From Fusibacter sp. 3D3 (GTDB lineage Bacteria > Bacillota > Clostridia > Peptostreptococcales > Acidaminobacteraceae), in assembly GCF_001748365.1 (NCBI RefSeq), contig NZ_BDHH01000002.1, positions 355,023 through 419,022 on the forward strand: a stretch of 64,000 nucleotides of DNA, written 5' to 3'. Shown here piece by piece: positions 9,132 through 16,281 of the stretch. The notes under the pieces were generated by a model, which did no database searches, was not told where the DNA came from, and worked only from the letters and a program-made list of their open reading frames with translations. Both the position numbers and the translations under genes were made by a program. Numbering within the stretch: position 1 is the first letter of the stretch; every line of letters begins with the position of its first letter.

Positions 9132-11057
9132 CTACCGTAATATTGGATTTTGGATGTTGACATACTTTTGAATCACACCAGCTCGTATGTCTTTTACTTT
9201 ATAATAATGCCCACCTAACTTTGCAGAAAGTTCCCTAGCAATGCCTGCTTTGATAAAATCATTTTCTGTATCAATAACCACTGTATTGATTTTTTCAGAA
9301 GCAATCAATTCAGCCATTTTAATAGCCTCTTCTATTGGTTCACCCCCCTGCAAAGAGACATTTGCACGACCGTCAGTTATCAAAACAAGCATGGGTAAAA
9401 TATTGGGATCTTTTATCTGAGCTGCTTTGATTAATTGCCATGCACTTAAAAGCCCTGCTGCCAGTGGTGTTTTGCCACCAGTTGGAAGCGATTGAAGCGC
9501 CCTATTTGCCATCTGTGCACTGGATGTTAGATCTAAAAGCACTTCTGCTGAATGCCCTTTGAAACTAACAAACCCAACTTTATCTCGTTTTTGATACGAA
9601 TCCATTAGTAGTGAAAGTATCGCTTCCTTCGTTTCTTGCATGCGTTTTTTAGCGCCCATAGAACCACTGGCATCCACTAGAAAGACGATTGAGGCGCCTA
9701 TATGAATCTCACGTTTTTTGAATCTATAATCTCTTTTTTCAATCACAAAAGCGGTATCTTGACGCACTCTAAACTGCTGAAAAGGTGCCGCTGCTCTGAG
9801 GGTTGCATCAAATGCAATGCCCTTACCATAGTTTTCGGATTCAGTCCAATTGACATAACGTCCCTTATAAGTGTTTGTCCTTGTCTTTTGTCTTCTGCCA
9901 GTGCCCTGTCGATAGATGCGATCCATGCCTCGATTAAATAGAGGCCTCACTTCATAAGGTGTTTGAGATCGTTCTGACTCTAGTTCTGATTCTAGTTCTG
10001 ACTCTAGTTCTGATTCTAGTTCTGATTCTAGTTCTGATTCCGATTGATCTTTCTCAAGTGGTGAAGACTGTGAGTCATTTGACTGCGGTTTTTCGATTTC
10101 ACCATGATCATAATCTTCAATCGAAGATGCCCTATCTCTTGGAGACTGCCCATCATCAACGCTTTGTTGATCATCACCTGTTTGTGTTTGATCACGGGAT
10201 TGTGAATGACCTAATTCTCTTTTCCGATGAGGGAGCACGAATTCAGAAGCTTCATTTAAGTCTTTAAGCGTCATATAATCTCTACTGGAAAATGCCGCTA
10301 TTGCCCTTGCTGTATTCAGAAGTATAATCTCACTACGATTGCCTTCACACGAAGCTTCATCAGCAATTTGAGCTGCTAATTTGATCATCTCTTTTGAAGG
10401 GCTGATATGCTTAACCCGCATTTTGGCACTTTGAATCTTCTTGGTTAATTGTTCCGTCTCAGATTCAAAACCTTCAGCAAATTGATCTGGACACGCTTCA
10501 AAGTTCAATCTTCTGCGTATGATCTCCATGCGCTTTTCAACATCTTCTTCACCACTAACTGCAACATACAAACCAAATTTATCAAGCAATTGAGGTCTGA
10601 GCATCCCTTCCTCAGGATTCATACTACCTATGAGCACTGTTTCACATGGATGACTGTGTTTGATCCCTTCGCGCTCTATTCGATTGACACCATTTGAGGT
10701 AATATTAATTAAAATGTTGACGATATTATCCGCTAATAAGTTGACTTCATCCACATACAGTATATTTTCATGTGCACGGTGTAGAATCCCTTCACGAAAC
10801 ACCCGTACGCCAGACGAAATTGCTTGTTCAAAATCAACAGTTCCAATCAGCATATCTTCAGTGACATTGAGCGGCAACTCTATAATTTTCATACCACAAA
10901 TTTGAGCTAGCGCCCTTGAAATCGTTGATTTAGCGGTGCCCTTTTCACCACATAGCAAAACGCCGCCAATTTTAGGCTCAATTGCATTATAAATCAGTGC
11001 TCTTTTTAATTGTTCTTGTCCTACAATAGCACTGAAAGGATACGGATACTCACGCAT
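9132..11057 (-). CDS. ChlD-like chelatase subunit: AAA+ domain, acidic linker, VWA domain
   Basis: A 641-residue partner of CobN. An N-terminal AAA+ module carries Walker [10 protein letters not shown] near residue 37 and Walker [12 protein letters not shown] highly acidic linker follows at about 290-365 and includes perfect ESEL repeats. The C-terminal von Willebrand A domain has the MIDAS motif DASGSMG near residue 462 and the second MIDAS threonine in GGKTPLAAG. This is the ChlD/BchD/CobT layout that bridges the ATPase ring to the large subunit. Its start lies within the end of the ChlI-like gene (8-base overlap), so the two are co-translated. Function is inferred from family and operon. 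Confidence 0.88.
   Translation of the reverse strand: MREYPYPFSAIVGQEQLKRALIYNAIEPKIGGVLLCGEKGTAKSTISRALAQICGMKIIELPLNVTEDMLIGTVDFEQAISSGVRVFREGILHRAHENILYVDEVNLLADNIVNILINITSNGVNRIEREGIKHSHPCETVLIGSMNPEEGMLRPQLLDKFGLYVAVSGEEDVEKRMEIIRRRLNFEACPDQFAEGFESETEQLTKKIQSAKMRVKHISPSKEMIKLAAQIADEASCEGNRSEIILLNTARAIAAFSSRDYMTLKDLNEASEFVLPHRKRELGHSQSRDQTQTGDDQQSVDDGQSPRDRASSIEDYDHGEIEKPQSNDSQSSPLEKDQSESELESELESELESELESELESERSQTPYEVRPLFNRGMDRIYRQGTGRRQKTRTNTYKGRYVNWTESENYGKGIAFDATLRAAAPFQQFRVRQDTAFVIEKRDYRFKKREIHIGASIVFLVDASGSMGAKKRMQETKEAILSLLMDSYQKRDKVGFVSFKGHSAEVLLDLTSSAQMANRALQSLPTGGKTPLAAGLLSAWQLIKAAQIKDPNILPMLVLITDGRANVSLQGGEPIEEAIKMAELIASEKINTVVIDTENDFIKAGIARELSAKLGGHYYKVKDIRAGVIQKYVNIQNPILR
9971..10041 (-). 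repeat. In-frame 12-bp tandem repeat coding for ESEL in the ChlD-like linker
   Basis: About six near-identical 12-base units (TCTAGTTCTGAT or TCTAGTTCTGAC on the plus strand) lie head to tail. They encode repeated Glu-Ser-Glu-Leu on the minus strand at residues 339-362. Unit length is a multiple of three, so copy-number slippage would change linker length without a frameshift. Confidence 0.9.
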
Positions 11058-12051
11058 TCAACAACGCCTCCAAGTTCATCATTTGATTCTCATCTGATTC
11101 AAATGGCAATTTTCTAAGTCTATGTGGTAATACTAAAGTAGCGGCTTTAATAATATGAGCCTTTTCTATCCGCGTTGCGCCTTCATATGCAGCGATGGTC
11201 TTAGCCGTCTTAATCATGGTTATATCTGCCCGATGTCCATCAACACCTAATTTGATGCCTAACGCTGCTACCATGCGGACTATTTCATCCGAAATAGCCA
11301 CCTGGTCTAAGTTCTTTTTAGCATTTGATATCTTCTCTTTTAGAATTGCATTTTCATTTTGCCAGTCTCTATTGAAGACCTCTGAGGACTGTTCAAAACC
11401 TAGACGTCTCTTAATAATTTCCATACGCAAATCCAACGATTTTTCGCCTTCAATTTGAACTACTAATCCAAATCGATCTAGAAGTTGCGGTCTTAAATCC
11501 CCCTCTTCAGGATTCATCGTTCCAACAAGTATAAATTGAGCCGGATGTGAATAGGAAATGCCTTCGCGTTCCACTGTGTTGACCCCCATGGCTGCCGCAT
11601 CTAAAAGCACATCTACAATATGGTCATCCAATAAATTGATTTCATCTACATAGAGTAAATTGCCATTTGCCTCTGCCAAAATACCGGGTTCAAATCCCTT
11701 CTCTCCATATTTGATGGCCTTATCCATATCAAGTGATCCCACCACACGATCTTCAGTTGCGCTGATTGGCAATTCCACCACATTCATGGCATAATCCTGA
11801 ACCGATTTTTCTTTTAAAGTTTTACAAGATTCGCAATAGGGCCCCTCGATCCGGCAATGAAAATGACAGTCTTTAACCACTTTAACCTCTTCCATAATGG
11901 CCACAAGACTTCTAACTGCTGTGGATTTGGCCGTGCCTTTTTCGCCTCTTATGAGGACTCCTCCGATTTTAGGATTAATCAAGTTTAAAATCAACGCGAG
12001 TTTCATATCCTCTTGACCTACAATTGCTGAAAACGGATAATTCATGTACAT
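11050..12051 (-). CDS. ChlI/BchI-like AAA+ chelatase ATPase subunit
   Basis: A 333-residue AAA+ ATPase matching Mg-chelatase subunit I. It has Walker [10 protein letters not shown] near residues 36-44, Walker [14 protein letters not shown], sensor 1 in [10 protein letters not shown] and the arginine-finger region [12 protein letters not shown] short cysteine-bearing insertion ([15 protein letters not shown], about residues 62-76) is typical of the cobalt/magnesium ChlI group. It is encoded between the radical SAM gene (5-base gap) and the ChlD-like gene (8-base overlap). It should form the hexameric motor that drives CobN with ChlD. Confidence 0.92.
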   Translation of the reverse strand: MYMNYPFSAIVGQEDMKLALILNLINPKIGGVLIRGEKGTAKSTAVRSLVAIMEEVKVVKDCHFHCRIEGPYCESCKTLKEKSVQDYAMNVVELPISATEDRVVGSLDMDKAIKYGEKGFEPGILAEANGNLLYVDEINLLDDHIVDVLLDAAAMGVNTVEREGISYSHPAQFILVGTMNPEEGDLRPQLLDRFGLVVQIEGEKSLDLRMEIIKRRLGFEQSSEVFNRDWQNENAILKEKISNAKKNLDQVAISDEIVRMVAALGIKLGVDGHRADITMIKTAKTIAAYEGATRIEKAHIIKAATLVLPHRLRKLPFESDENQMMNLEALLNA

Positions 12052-12055
12052 GTGT

Positions 12056-13054
12056 TTACCTCCTTTGATTTGTCAGATACTGGTGAAGTTTTCTATTTAA
12101 TATGCAATTTGCTGTTTTATCATCACTTGCAGGACATCCCCCCATACAATATTGAAGTATTTTACATGGACTGCAAATTTCACTGAGTTGCATTAAATGC
12201 GCATCTCTTTGGTGCATACTTAAACCAGAGTTGATATTGCCAATCAAATGAGCTGAATCCGATAACGAAGAGCAAGGGTAAAGATTGCCCTCAGGATCTA
12301 TACAGAGTGATTGATCTGTCTGAGCATAACAATAAACGGCTCTCTTGATGTCACTCGATATGACCCTTTCCATTTTTTCCATGGCTTTTATTGCAACCCG
12401 TTTATGTAACCGTCTTAATTCATCATATTGATTTATGAGTTTGTCTATACCTGCCTCTAAATCCAGTTGATTTGCTGTAAGATTCTTGTGTTTACCTCTG
12501 CCCAGCGGTCTAAAAAAATCTAAACTGACACCGTGAATATGTCCTAAGTACGCTGAAAGTTGCAAGATCTGGTCAAGTGAATGGACATTATCACAAGTCA
12601 CAACTGTGGTTAAATTGCATTTTATGCCTACTGTTCTTAAATTTTGAAGGCCTTCAAGAACATCTTCAAAGCTAGATTTTCCATCGGGATAAGTGCGAAG
12701 TCTATTCGCCTTGCCTATGCCATCTAAGCTAACGCCTATGGATACCCTCATCTGTTTCAGTTTTTGACAGATTTCCTTGGATAAAAGTGTGCCATTCGTC
12801 TGGACGGACAGTAGGAGTTGTCGCTTGGTCTCTATACCATAGATATATATGGCTTCTATCAAAGGCATATTCAGCAGGGGTTCCCCACCTGTAAATTGGA
12901 TTTTAAGGACCTCTCCAGGTCTTGAAAATCTTTCAATTGCTGATATCGCCACGCCTTGAGTCATATGGACTTTAGGGCCTTCAGAAGCATAACAATAATC
13001 ACAATTTAGATTACAGCGTTGAGTCACTCTTAACACTAACAGCTTTATGGACAA
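12056..13054 (-). CDS. Radical SAM/SPASM-domain enzyme, first gene of the B12-regulated operon
   Basis: A 332-residue radical SAM enzyme. The SAM cluster motif CNLNCDYC places cysteines at 14, 18 and 21, followed by the FTGGEPLL glycine motif and TNGTLL. The C-terminal cysteines ([33 protein letters not shown]) fit a SPASM domain with auxiliary clusters. I chose a TTG start (complement of 13052-13054) because GAGGAGG lies 8 bases upstream and no ATG fits. SPASM enzymes modify peptides, but AhbC/AhbD and NirJ act on tetrapyrroles. Sharing an operon with CobN makes a tetrapyrrole substrate plausible but unproven. Confidence 0.88.
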   Translation of the reverse strand: MSIKLLVLRVTQRCNLNCDYCYASEGPKVHMTQGVAISAIERFSRPGEVLKIQFTGGEPLLNMPLIEAIYIYGIETKRQLLLSVQTNGTLLSKEICQKLKQMRVSIGVSLDGIGKANRLRTYPDGKSSFEDVLEGLQNLRTVGIKCNLTTVVTCDNVHSLDQILQLSAYLGHIHGVSLDFFRPLGRGKHKNLTANQLDLEAGIDKLINQYDELRRLHKRVAIKAMEKMERVISSDIKRAVYCYAQTDQSLCIDPEGNLYPCSSLSDSAHLIGNINSGLSMHQRDAHLMQLSEICSPCKILQYCMGGCPASDDKTANCILNRKLHQYLTNQRR

Positions 13055-13099
13055 GTCAGTTCCTCCTCATCAATTGAATATTTAGGCTTTAGTCAAATA

Positions 13100-13247
13100 A
13101 TCAAAGCGTATACTCAGTCCGCTTCGCTACCTTCGTAACACTTGCACAATCCTATCGGATTGCATTCAGTGGAAGTTTGGACTCCCACTGAATTAGGAAT
13201 ATGAACCCCCACTTAGAGAAGTGGGGGACATCTCCTCAAGGGTTATA
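13100..13247 (+). repeat. Dispersed structured repeat, family A, copy 1
   Basis: A 148-base unit nearly identical to 62456-62603, with about 5 differences. It contains three successive hairpins: CAATCC/GGATTG, a 13-bp ATTCAGTGG../..CCACTGAAT stem (one mismatch here), and CCCCCACTT/AAGTGGGGG with loop AGAG. It sits in the 5' leader between the riboswitch terminator and the radical SAM start codon. Shape and the TCAA near its end recall IS200/IS605 right ends, but no transposase is present. Confidence 0.85.
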
Positions 13248-13260
13248 TTAAAAAATTGAC

Positions 13261-13293
13261 AAAAAAAACGCCAACACAAAAAATGCATTGACG
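13261..13293 (-). terminator. Intrinsic terminator of the cobalamin riboswitch
   Basis: On the minus strand a 10-bp stem (CGTCAATGCA paired with TGTGTTGGCG, including G-T wobbles) closes a TTTTT loop and is followed directly by eight T residues. It lies about 40 bases after the aptamer's P1 stem and before the operon, as expected for transcriptional attenuation. Confidence 0.78.
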
Positions 13294-13335
13294 GATATCA
13301 ACAAAGCTCTATTTGTCTTACAAGGAGACAACACC

Positions 13336-13468
13336 ATCGAAATAAGTATCCTGACTTTGCTTCAACGCTCCCCTCGTCTTCCCAGTTTCCCAGTGACATA
13401 TATAAGGTTCACTCCGCATTACAGTGGCCGTACCGTTCATGATTCACACATGATTCCATAACTTCGAT
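13336..13468 (-). promoter_or_regulatory. Cobalamin (B12) riboswitch
   Basis: Read on the minus strand, the region contains the ordered conserved elements of the cobalamin aptamer: GGAATCATGTGTGAATC, then ACGGTACGGCCACTGTAATG, then GTCACTGGGAAACTGGGAAG, and finally a B12-box-like AAAGTCAGGATAC. The outer segments ATCGAA (complement of 13463-13468) and TTCGAT (complement of 13336-13341) can pair as P1. With the downstream terminator it should switch off the radical SAM/chelatase/transport operon when cobalamin is abundant. Confidence 0.88.
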
Positions 13469-13530
13469 TGAATTCTATTCAGTTTTTGAGTTACTCTCTT
13501 ATTTATCAAATAGATATCTTAACATAAATG

Positions 13531-13559
13531 ATCTTATCTTTTTCAATACATTTTGTCAA
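13531..13559 (-). promoter_or_regulatory. SigA-type promoter of the riboswitch operon
   Basis: On the minus strand TTGACA (complement of 13554-13559) and TAAGAT (complement of 13531-13536) are separated by 17 bases. The pair stands about 65 bases upstream of the riboswitch P1 stem, the right place to transcribe the leader. Confidence 0.8.
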
Positions 13560-13623
13560 CATCATTTTAAAAAAGCGGGTTAAAGCGTCTAAAGTTGAGC
13601 AAAATTTTACCGTATAATGTCTT

Positions 13624-13697
13624 TTATGGGATGTACGCGATGCAGTATAGGGTAGAGGGTTTATGCGAAACTGACTTTTGACACTCTAACGATCGTT
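13624..13697 (+). repeat. Dispersed repeat, family B, copy 1
   Basis: This segment shares its order of motifs (TATGGGATGTACG, TTTATGCGAAACTG, TTTGACACTCT) with the complement of 48271-48330. Its last 26 bases are identical to 41578-41603. The two ends can form an imperfect hairpin. It lies between the riboswitch promoter and the aldo/keto reductase stop codon and encodes nothing obvious. Confidence 0.75.
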
Positions 13698-13743
13698 AAA
13701 AAGATTAAAAAATATTTAGGTTTCTTCAACGCTTGCGCTTCTA

Positions 13744-14877
13744 CTAGTTCCCAAAATAAGCTTTTGCCACTTTTAAACTTTCAATAATGGGAATATGCTG
13801 AGGACACTTTGGTTCACATGCCCCACATGCAACACAATTACTTGCCTTCGCTTCGGGTTTCAACATGCCTTGATAGTTACTATTAACCCCTTCAAAATTA
13901 TTGAACATATTGCCTCTGTTATACAGCGCAAATACTCTTGGAATCTCAACACCCTGTGGACAAGGCACACAATACTTACAATCTGTACAAGGAATTTGAA
14001 CCTTTTGATTATAAGCTTCTCTCACCTTTGAGATCATGGCATGGTCTTCTTCTGTTAACGTATTCGCCTCTAGACGATCTGCTATGTCTATATTTTCTTT
14101 AAGCTGCTCTAAATTAGACATGCCGCTTAAAACCACTTTTACATTTTCAAAATTAGCAATATAACGCAGTGACCATTCTACTGGCGACCAGTTTCTTGGA
14201 GATTGCTTCCAAAGTTCTAAAATATCATCTGAAGGTGTTGCCAGCATGCCGCCTTTCAGCGGCTCCATAATAATCATAGGGATCCCCAACTCTTCTGCAA
14301 GTTTGACGCCCTTTAAACCGGCTTGTTCGTTGATATCCATATAGTTAAACTGAATCATACAGACATCCCAATTGTAGGCTCTAATGATTTCATCAAAAGC
14401 TTCAAAATCATCGTGGAATGAAAAACCAATATGCTTGATCTTGCCCTTCGCTTTCATTTTTTCGATTTCGCTAAAAATATCTATTTTCTTATAAGTTTCC
14501 CATCTTTTCTTATCTAATGCATGCAATAGATAAATATCTAAATAGGATACTTGTAATTTTTCAAGTTGTTCATCCAAATATTTCTCAAAATCACTAGGCT
14601 GTTCCATGAGCCAACTTGGTGACTTAGTGATCAGGGTTACTCTTTCTCTATAACCGTCTTTTAAAGCTTTTCCAACGATAAGTTCACTATTGCCACCATG
14701 ATAAGGATACGCCGTATCTATATAATTCACTTCGTGATCAATGGCATATCGAATCATTTCAATTGCTTTTTCTTCATCAATTTGTTCTGAATTGCCCTCT
14801 ACGATTGGTAATCTCATACAGCCAAGACCAAGTACAGAAGACGTGATGTTTGTTTTTCCAATCTCTCTAAATTTCAT
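13744..14877 (-). CDS. Aldo/keto reductase with C-terminal 4Fe-4S ferredoxin domain
   Basis: A 377-residue cytoplasmic oxidoreductase. The first ~290 residues are an aldo/keto reductase TIM barrel: GLGCMRLP, the catalytic Tyr region YIDTAYPYHGG, and Lys in LITKSPSW. The C-terminus adds two cysteine clusters, CTDCKYCVPCP near residue 298 and CVACGACEPKCP near 352, typical of ferredoxin-type clusters. This fusion is common in anaerobes, where the barrel may exchange electrons with ferredoxin instead of relying only on NADPH. The substrate is unknown. The gene appears monocistronic, with 86 bases to the upstream gene. Confidence 0.9.
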   Translation of the reverse strand: MKFREIGKTNITSSVLGLGCMRLPIVEGNSEQIDEEKAIEMIRYAIDHEVNYIDTAYPYHGGNSELIVGKALKDGYRERVTLITKSPSWLMEQPSDFEKYLDEQLEKLQVSYLDIYLLHALDKKRWETYKKIDIFSEIEKMKAKGKIKHIGFSFHDDFEAFDEIIRAYNWDVCMIQFNYMDINEQAGLKGVKLAEELGIPMIIMEPLKGGMLATPSDDILELWKQSPRNWSPVEWSLRYIANFENVKVVLSGMSNLEQLKENIDIADRLEANTLTEEDHAMISKVREAYNQKVQIPCTDCKYCVPCPQGVEIPRVFALYNRGNMFNNFEGVNSNYQGMLKPEAKASNCVACGACEPKCPQHIPIIESLKVAKAYFGN

Positions 14878-14963
14878 GAAGCCTCCTCATTTTACAGTTC
14901 AGATATTTCGGTTTACGAAGTTTCTAAATCTATTTTACCTCTTTGGAAGACCTTACGTCAATC

Positions 14964-15446
14964 TTAAAGTGATCCTTTCAATATTGAGGCGTGAAGATCT
15001 GAATCCAAGATGACCCAATCCTTATTGTAGCGCTTGCGAATCATATCCAAAACGCCTTCACCCATTTCTTTTAAAATAATTTCTGGCACAAGCGTATCAC
15101 CAATAGCCTCCACAACAAGGTGGATTTCTGCACAATATTCTGTCTTATGTGTACAGTTCATGCGGTAGAAAACAAACTGACACGGTTGTATGATTTCATT
15201 TTGGTTATCCGAGCCTTCAGATCCTGTTTTAAGGGTTCCACTCCAAGCGATGGGTTGCACGCTTTCATTCAGATCACCCATTTGTGAAAGTTTCGCCTTT
15301 AAAACACCATTTGCAGTCTTTACTTCAAAGTGATCTTCTTGGAAAACTGCGCCCCATTTTTCCATTTTATCTTTTCGCGTTAAACTTCTGTAAGCTTCAA
15401 AGAGATCACAGTTTAACCGTACCTTCATTTTTACAAAATTTTTCAT
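14964..15446 (-). CDS. Conserved hypothetical protein, possibly SRPBCC/START-like
   Basis: A 160-residue soluble protein beginning MKNFVKMKVRLNCDLFEAYRSLTRKDKMEKW. The pattern (an early Lxxx-AYxxLT-xxxxxxW motif, then alternating strands and a long C-terminal helix, EIILKEMGEGVLDMIRKRYN) resembles the AHSA1/START-like SRPBCC fold, but I cannot assign it firmly. It has a GGAGGTGAAG ribosome binding site. It is divergent from the gene at 15620, with a perfect dyad between them. Confidence 0.6.
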   Translation of the reverse strand: MKNFVKMKVRLNCDLFEAYRSLTRKDKMEKWGAVFQEDHFEVKTANGVLKAKLSQMGDLNESVQPIAWSGTLKTGSEGSDNQNEIIQPCQFVFYRMNCTHKTEYCAEIHLVVEAIGDTLVPEIILKEMGEGVLDMIRKRYNKDWVILDSDLHASILKGSL

Positions 15447-15522
15447 AACGACTTCACCTCCAGATACTTAACTCATTATATCATGAATTTATTTAGATCG
15501 ACTATATTATCAGCGCCCCCTT

Positions 15523-15554
15523 GAAGTCAACCCAATTAAAATCGGGTTGACTTC
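15523..15554. promoter_or_regulatory. Perfect 11-bp dyad between divergent genes (candidate operator)
   Basis: GAAGTCAACCC (15523-15533) and GGGTTGACTTC (15544-15554) flank a 10-base AT-rich spacer between two divergently oriented genes. Without a T-run on either side it does not look like a terminator. An operator is the simplest reading, though the binding protein is unknown. Confidence 0.45.
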
Positions 15555-15619
15555 TGGGATTTCTTCATTTATCCTTAATTCATGAGGTATACTTAAGCCA
15601 TCATATTGAAAGGTATAAT

Positions 15620-16027
15620 ATGATTAAAAAAACAGAAAAATGGATTTTAGGATTGATTATTCTCATCCTCCTAATCGTTGCCTATCAACATTATGAGGAT
15701 ACGAAAGTGATCAAACTCATCCATTCACCAGAAAATATACAAATATTAAAAATCAATCAGCTTGATATTAAAAACGAAGCGCAATTTGAAGGGCAATTTG
15801 ATGAAATTGTGGCCACATTAAGTCACTATAATTCAAATTACAAGCGTTATGGTTATAAAAGAGATGGCATGACCAGAGTTTGGTATGAAATCATCATACT
15901 CGATGAGGCAGAATTGAAGTTTATAGTCCTTGGAGACGATAATTATTGGTATGATGGCTCAGGAAAAATGTACACCATCATCGATGGTAAAGAACTGCTT
16001 GAGGAAATAAGAGTCTTAGTTAAATAA
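15620..16027 (+). CDS. Hypothetical membrane-anchored or exported small protein
   Basis: A 135-residue protein with a basic start (MIKKTEKW) and one hydrophobic segment (about residues 9-23). The rest is a hydrophilic domain with Tyr- and Asp-rich strands (DDNYWYDGSGKMYTIIDG). It most likely sits in the membrane with its C-terminal domain outside. I do not recognise a family. The start is preceded by GAAAGG. A strong hairpin terminator follows within 10 bases, so it is probably a single-gene unit. Confidence 0.6.
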   Translation: MIKKTEKWILGLIILILLIVAYQHYEDTKVIKLIHSPENIQILKINQLDIKNEAQFEGQFDEIVATLSHYNSNYKRYGYKRDGMTRVWYEIIILDEAELKFIVLGDDNYWYDGSGKMYTIIDGKELLEEIRVLVK

Positions 16028-16033
16028 AAAAGT

Positions 16034-16078
16034 AAAAGAAAAGACTTAGGATGTTAACTTATGTCTTTTCTTTTCTTG
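16034..16078 (+). terminator. Terminator after the small membrane protein
   Basis: The 12-bp perfect stem AAAAGAAAAGAC/GTCTTTTCTTTT closes a 17-base loop. The T-rich 3' arm supplies a weak U-tract on the plus strand. Confidence 0.6.
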
Positions 16079-16111
16079 TAACCGCTTACTGTACATGGAC
16101 TTTTATGTTAA

Positions 16112-16193
16112 CCCCCACCTATATAACCACCTGTAAGGCTATCCACAGCGCAAGCGAGGACTTTAGCCTGAAAGGTGGTTATATAGGTGGGGG
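16112..16193. repeat. Long perfect inverted repeat with structured 40-base loop
   Basis: The 21-bp arms at 16112-16132 (CCCCCACCTATATAACCACCT) and 16173-16193 are perfectly complementary. The loop contains a second 6-bp stem, AGGCTA/TAGCCT. It lies between convergent genes that already have separate terminators, so it is not needed for termination. It may be a small mobile or REP-like element. Confidence 0.8.
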
Positions 16194-16210
16194 GGTCTTG
16201 TGTCTGACAC

Positions 16211-16240
16211 AAAAGGCGACCTCCTAAGAGATCGCCTTTA
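16211..16240 (-). terminator. Terminator after PFOR
   Basis: On the minus strand AAAGGCGA and TCGCCTTT (16212-16219 and 16232-16239) pair, with an additional inner CTC/GAG stem. It lies about 40 bases downstream of the PFOR stop codon. Confidence 0.75.
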
Positions 16241-16281
16241 ATATTAAATGTTCTATTGATTAATTAATTTAACCGAGTTGA

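Noticed and set aside
9959-10267. A plus-strand frame rich in LVLILVL opposite the ChlD-like gene
   Set aside because: It is the antisense shadow of the ESEL tandem repeat and the acidic linker.
13100-13247. A complete IS200/IS605 insertion sequence
   Set aside because: There is only a right-end-like hairpin block with no transposase or tnpB reading frame at either copy.
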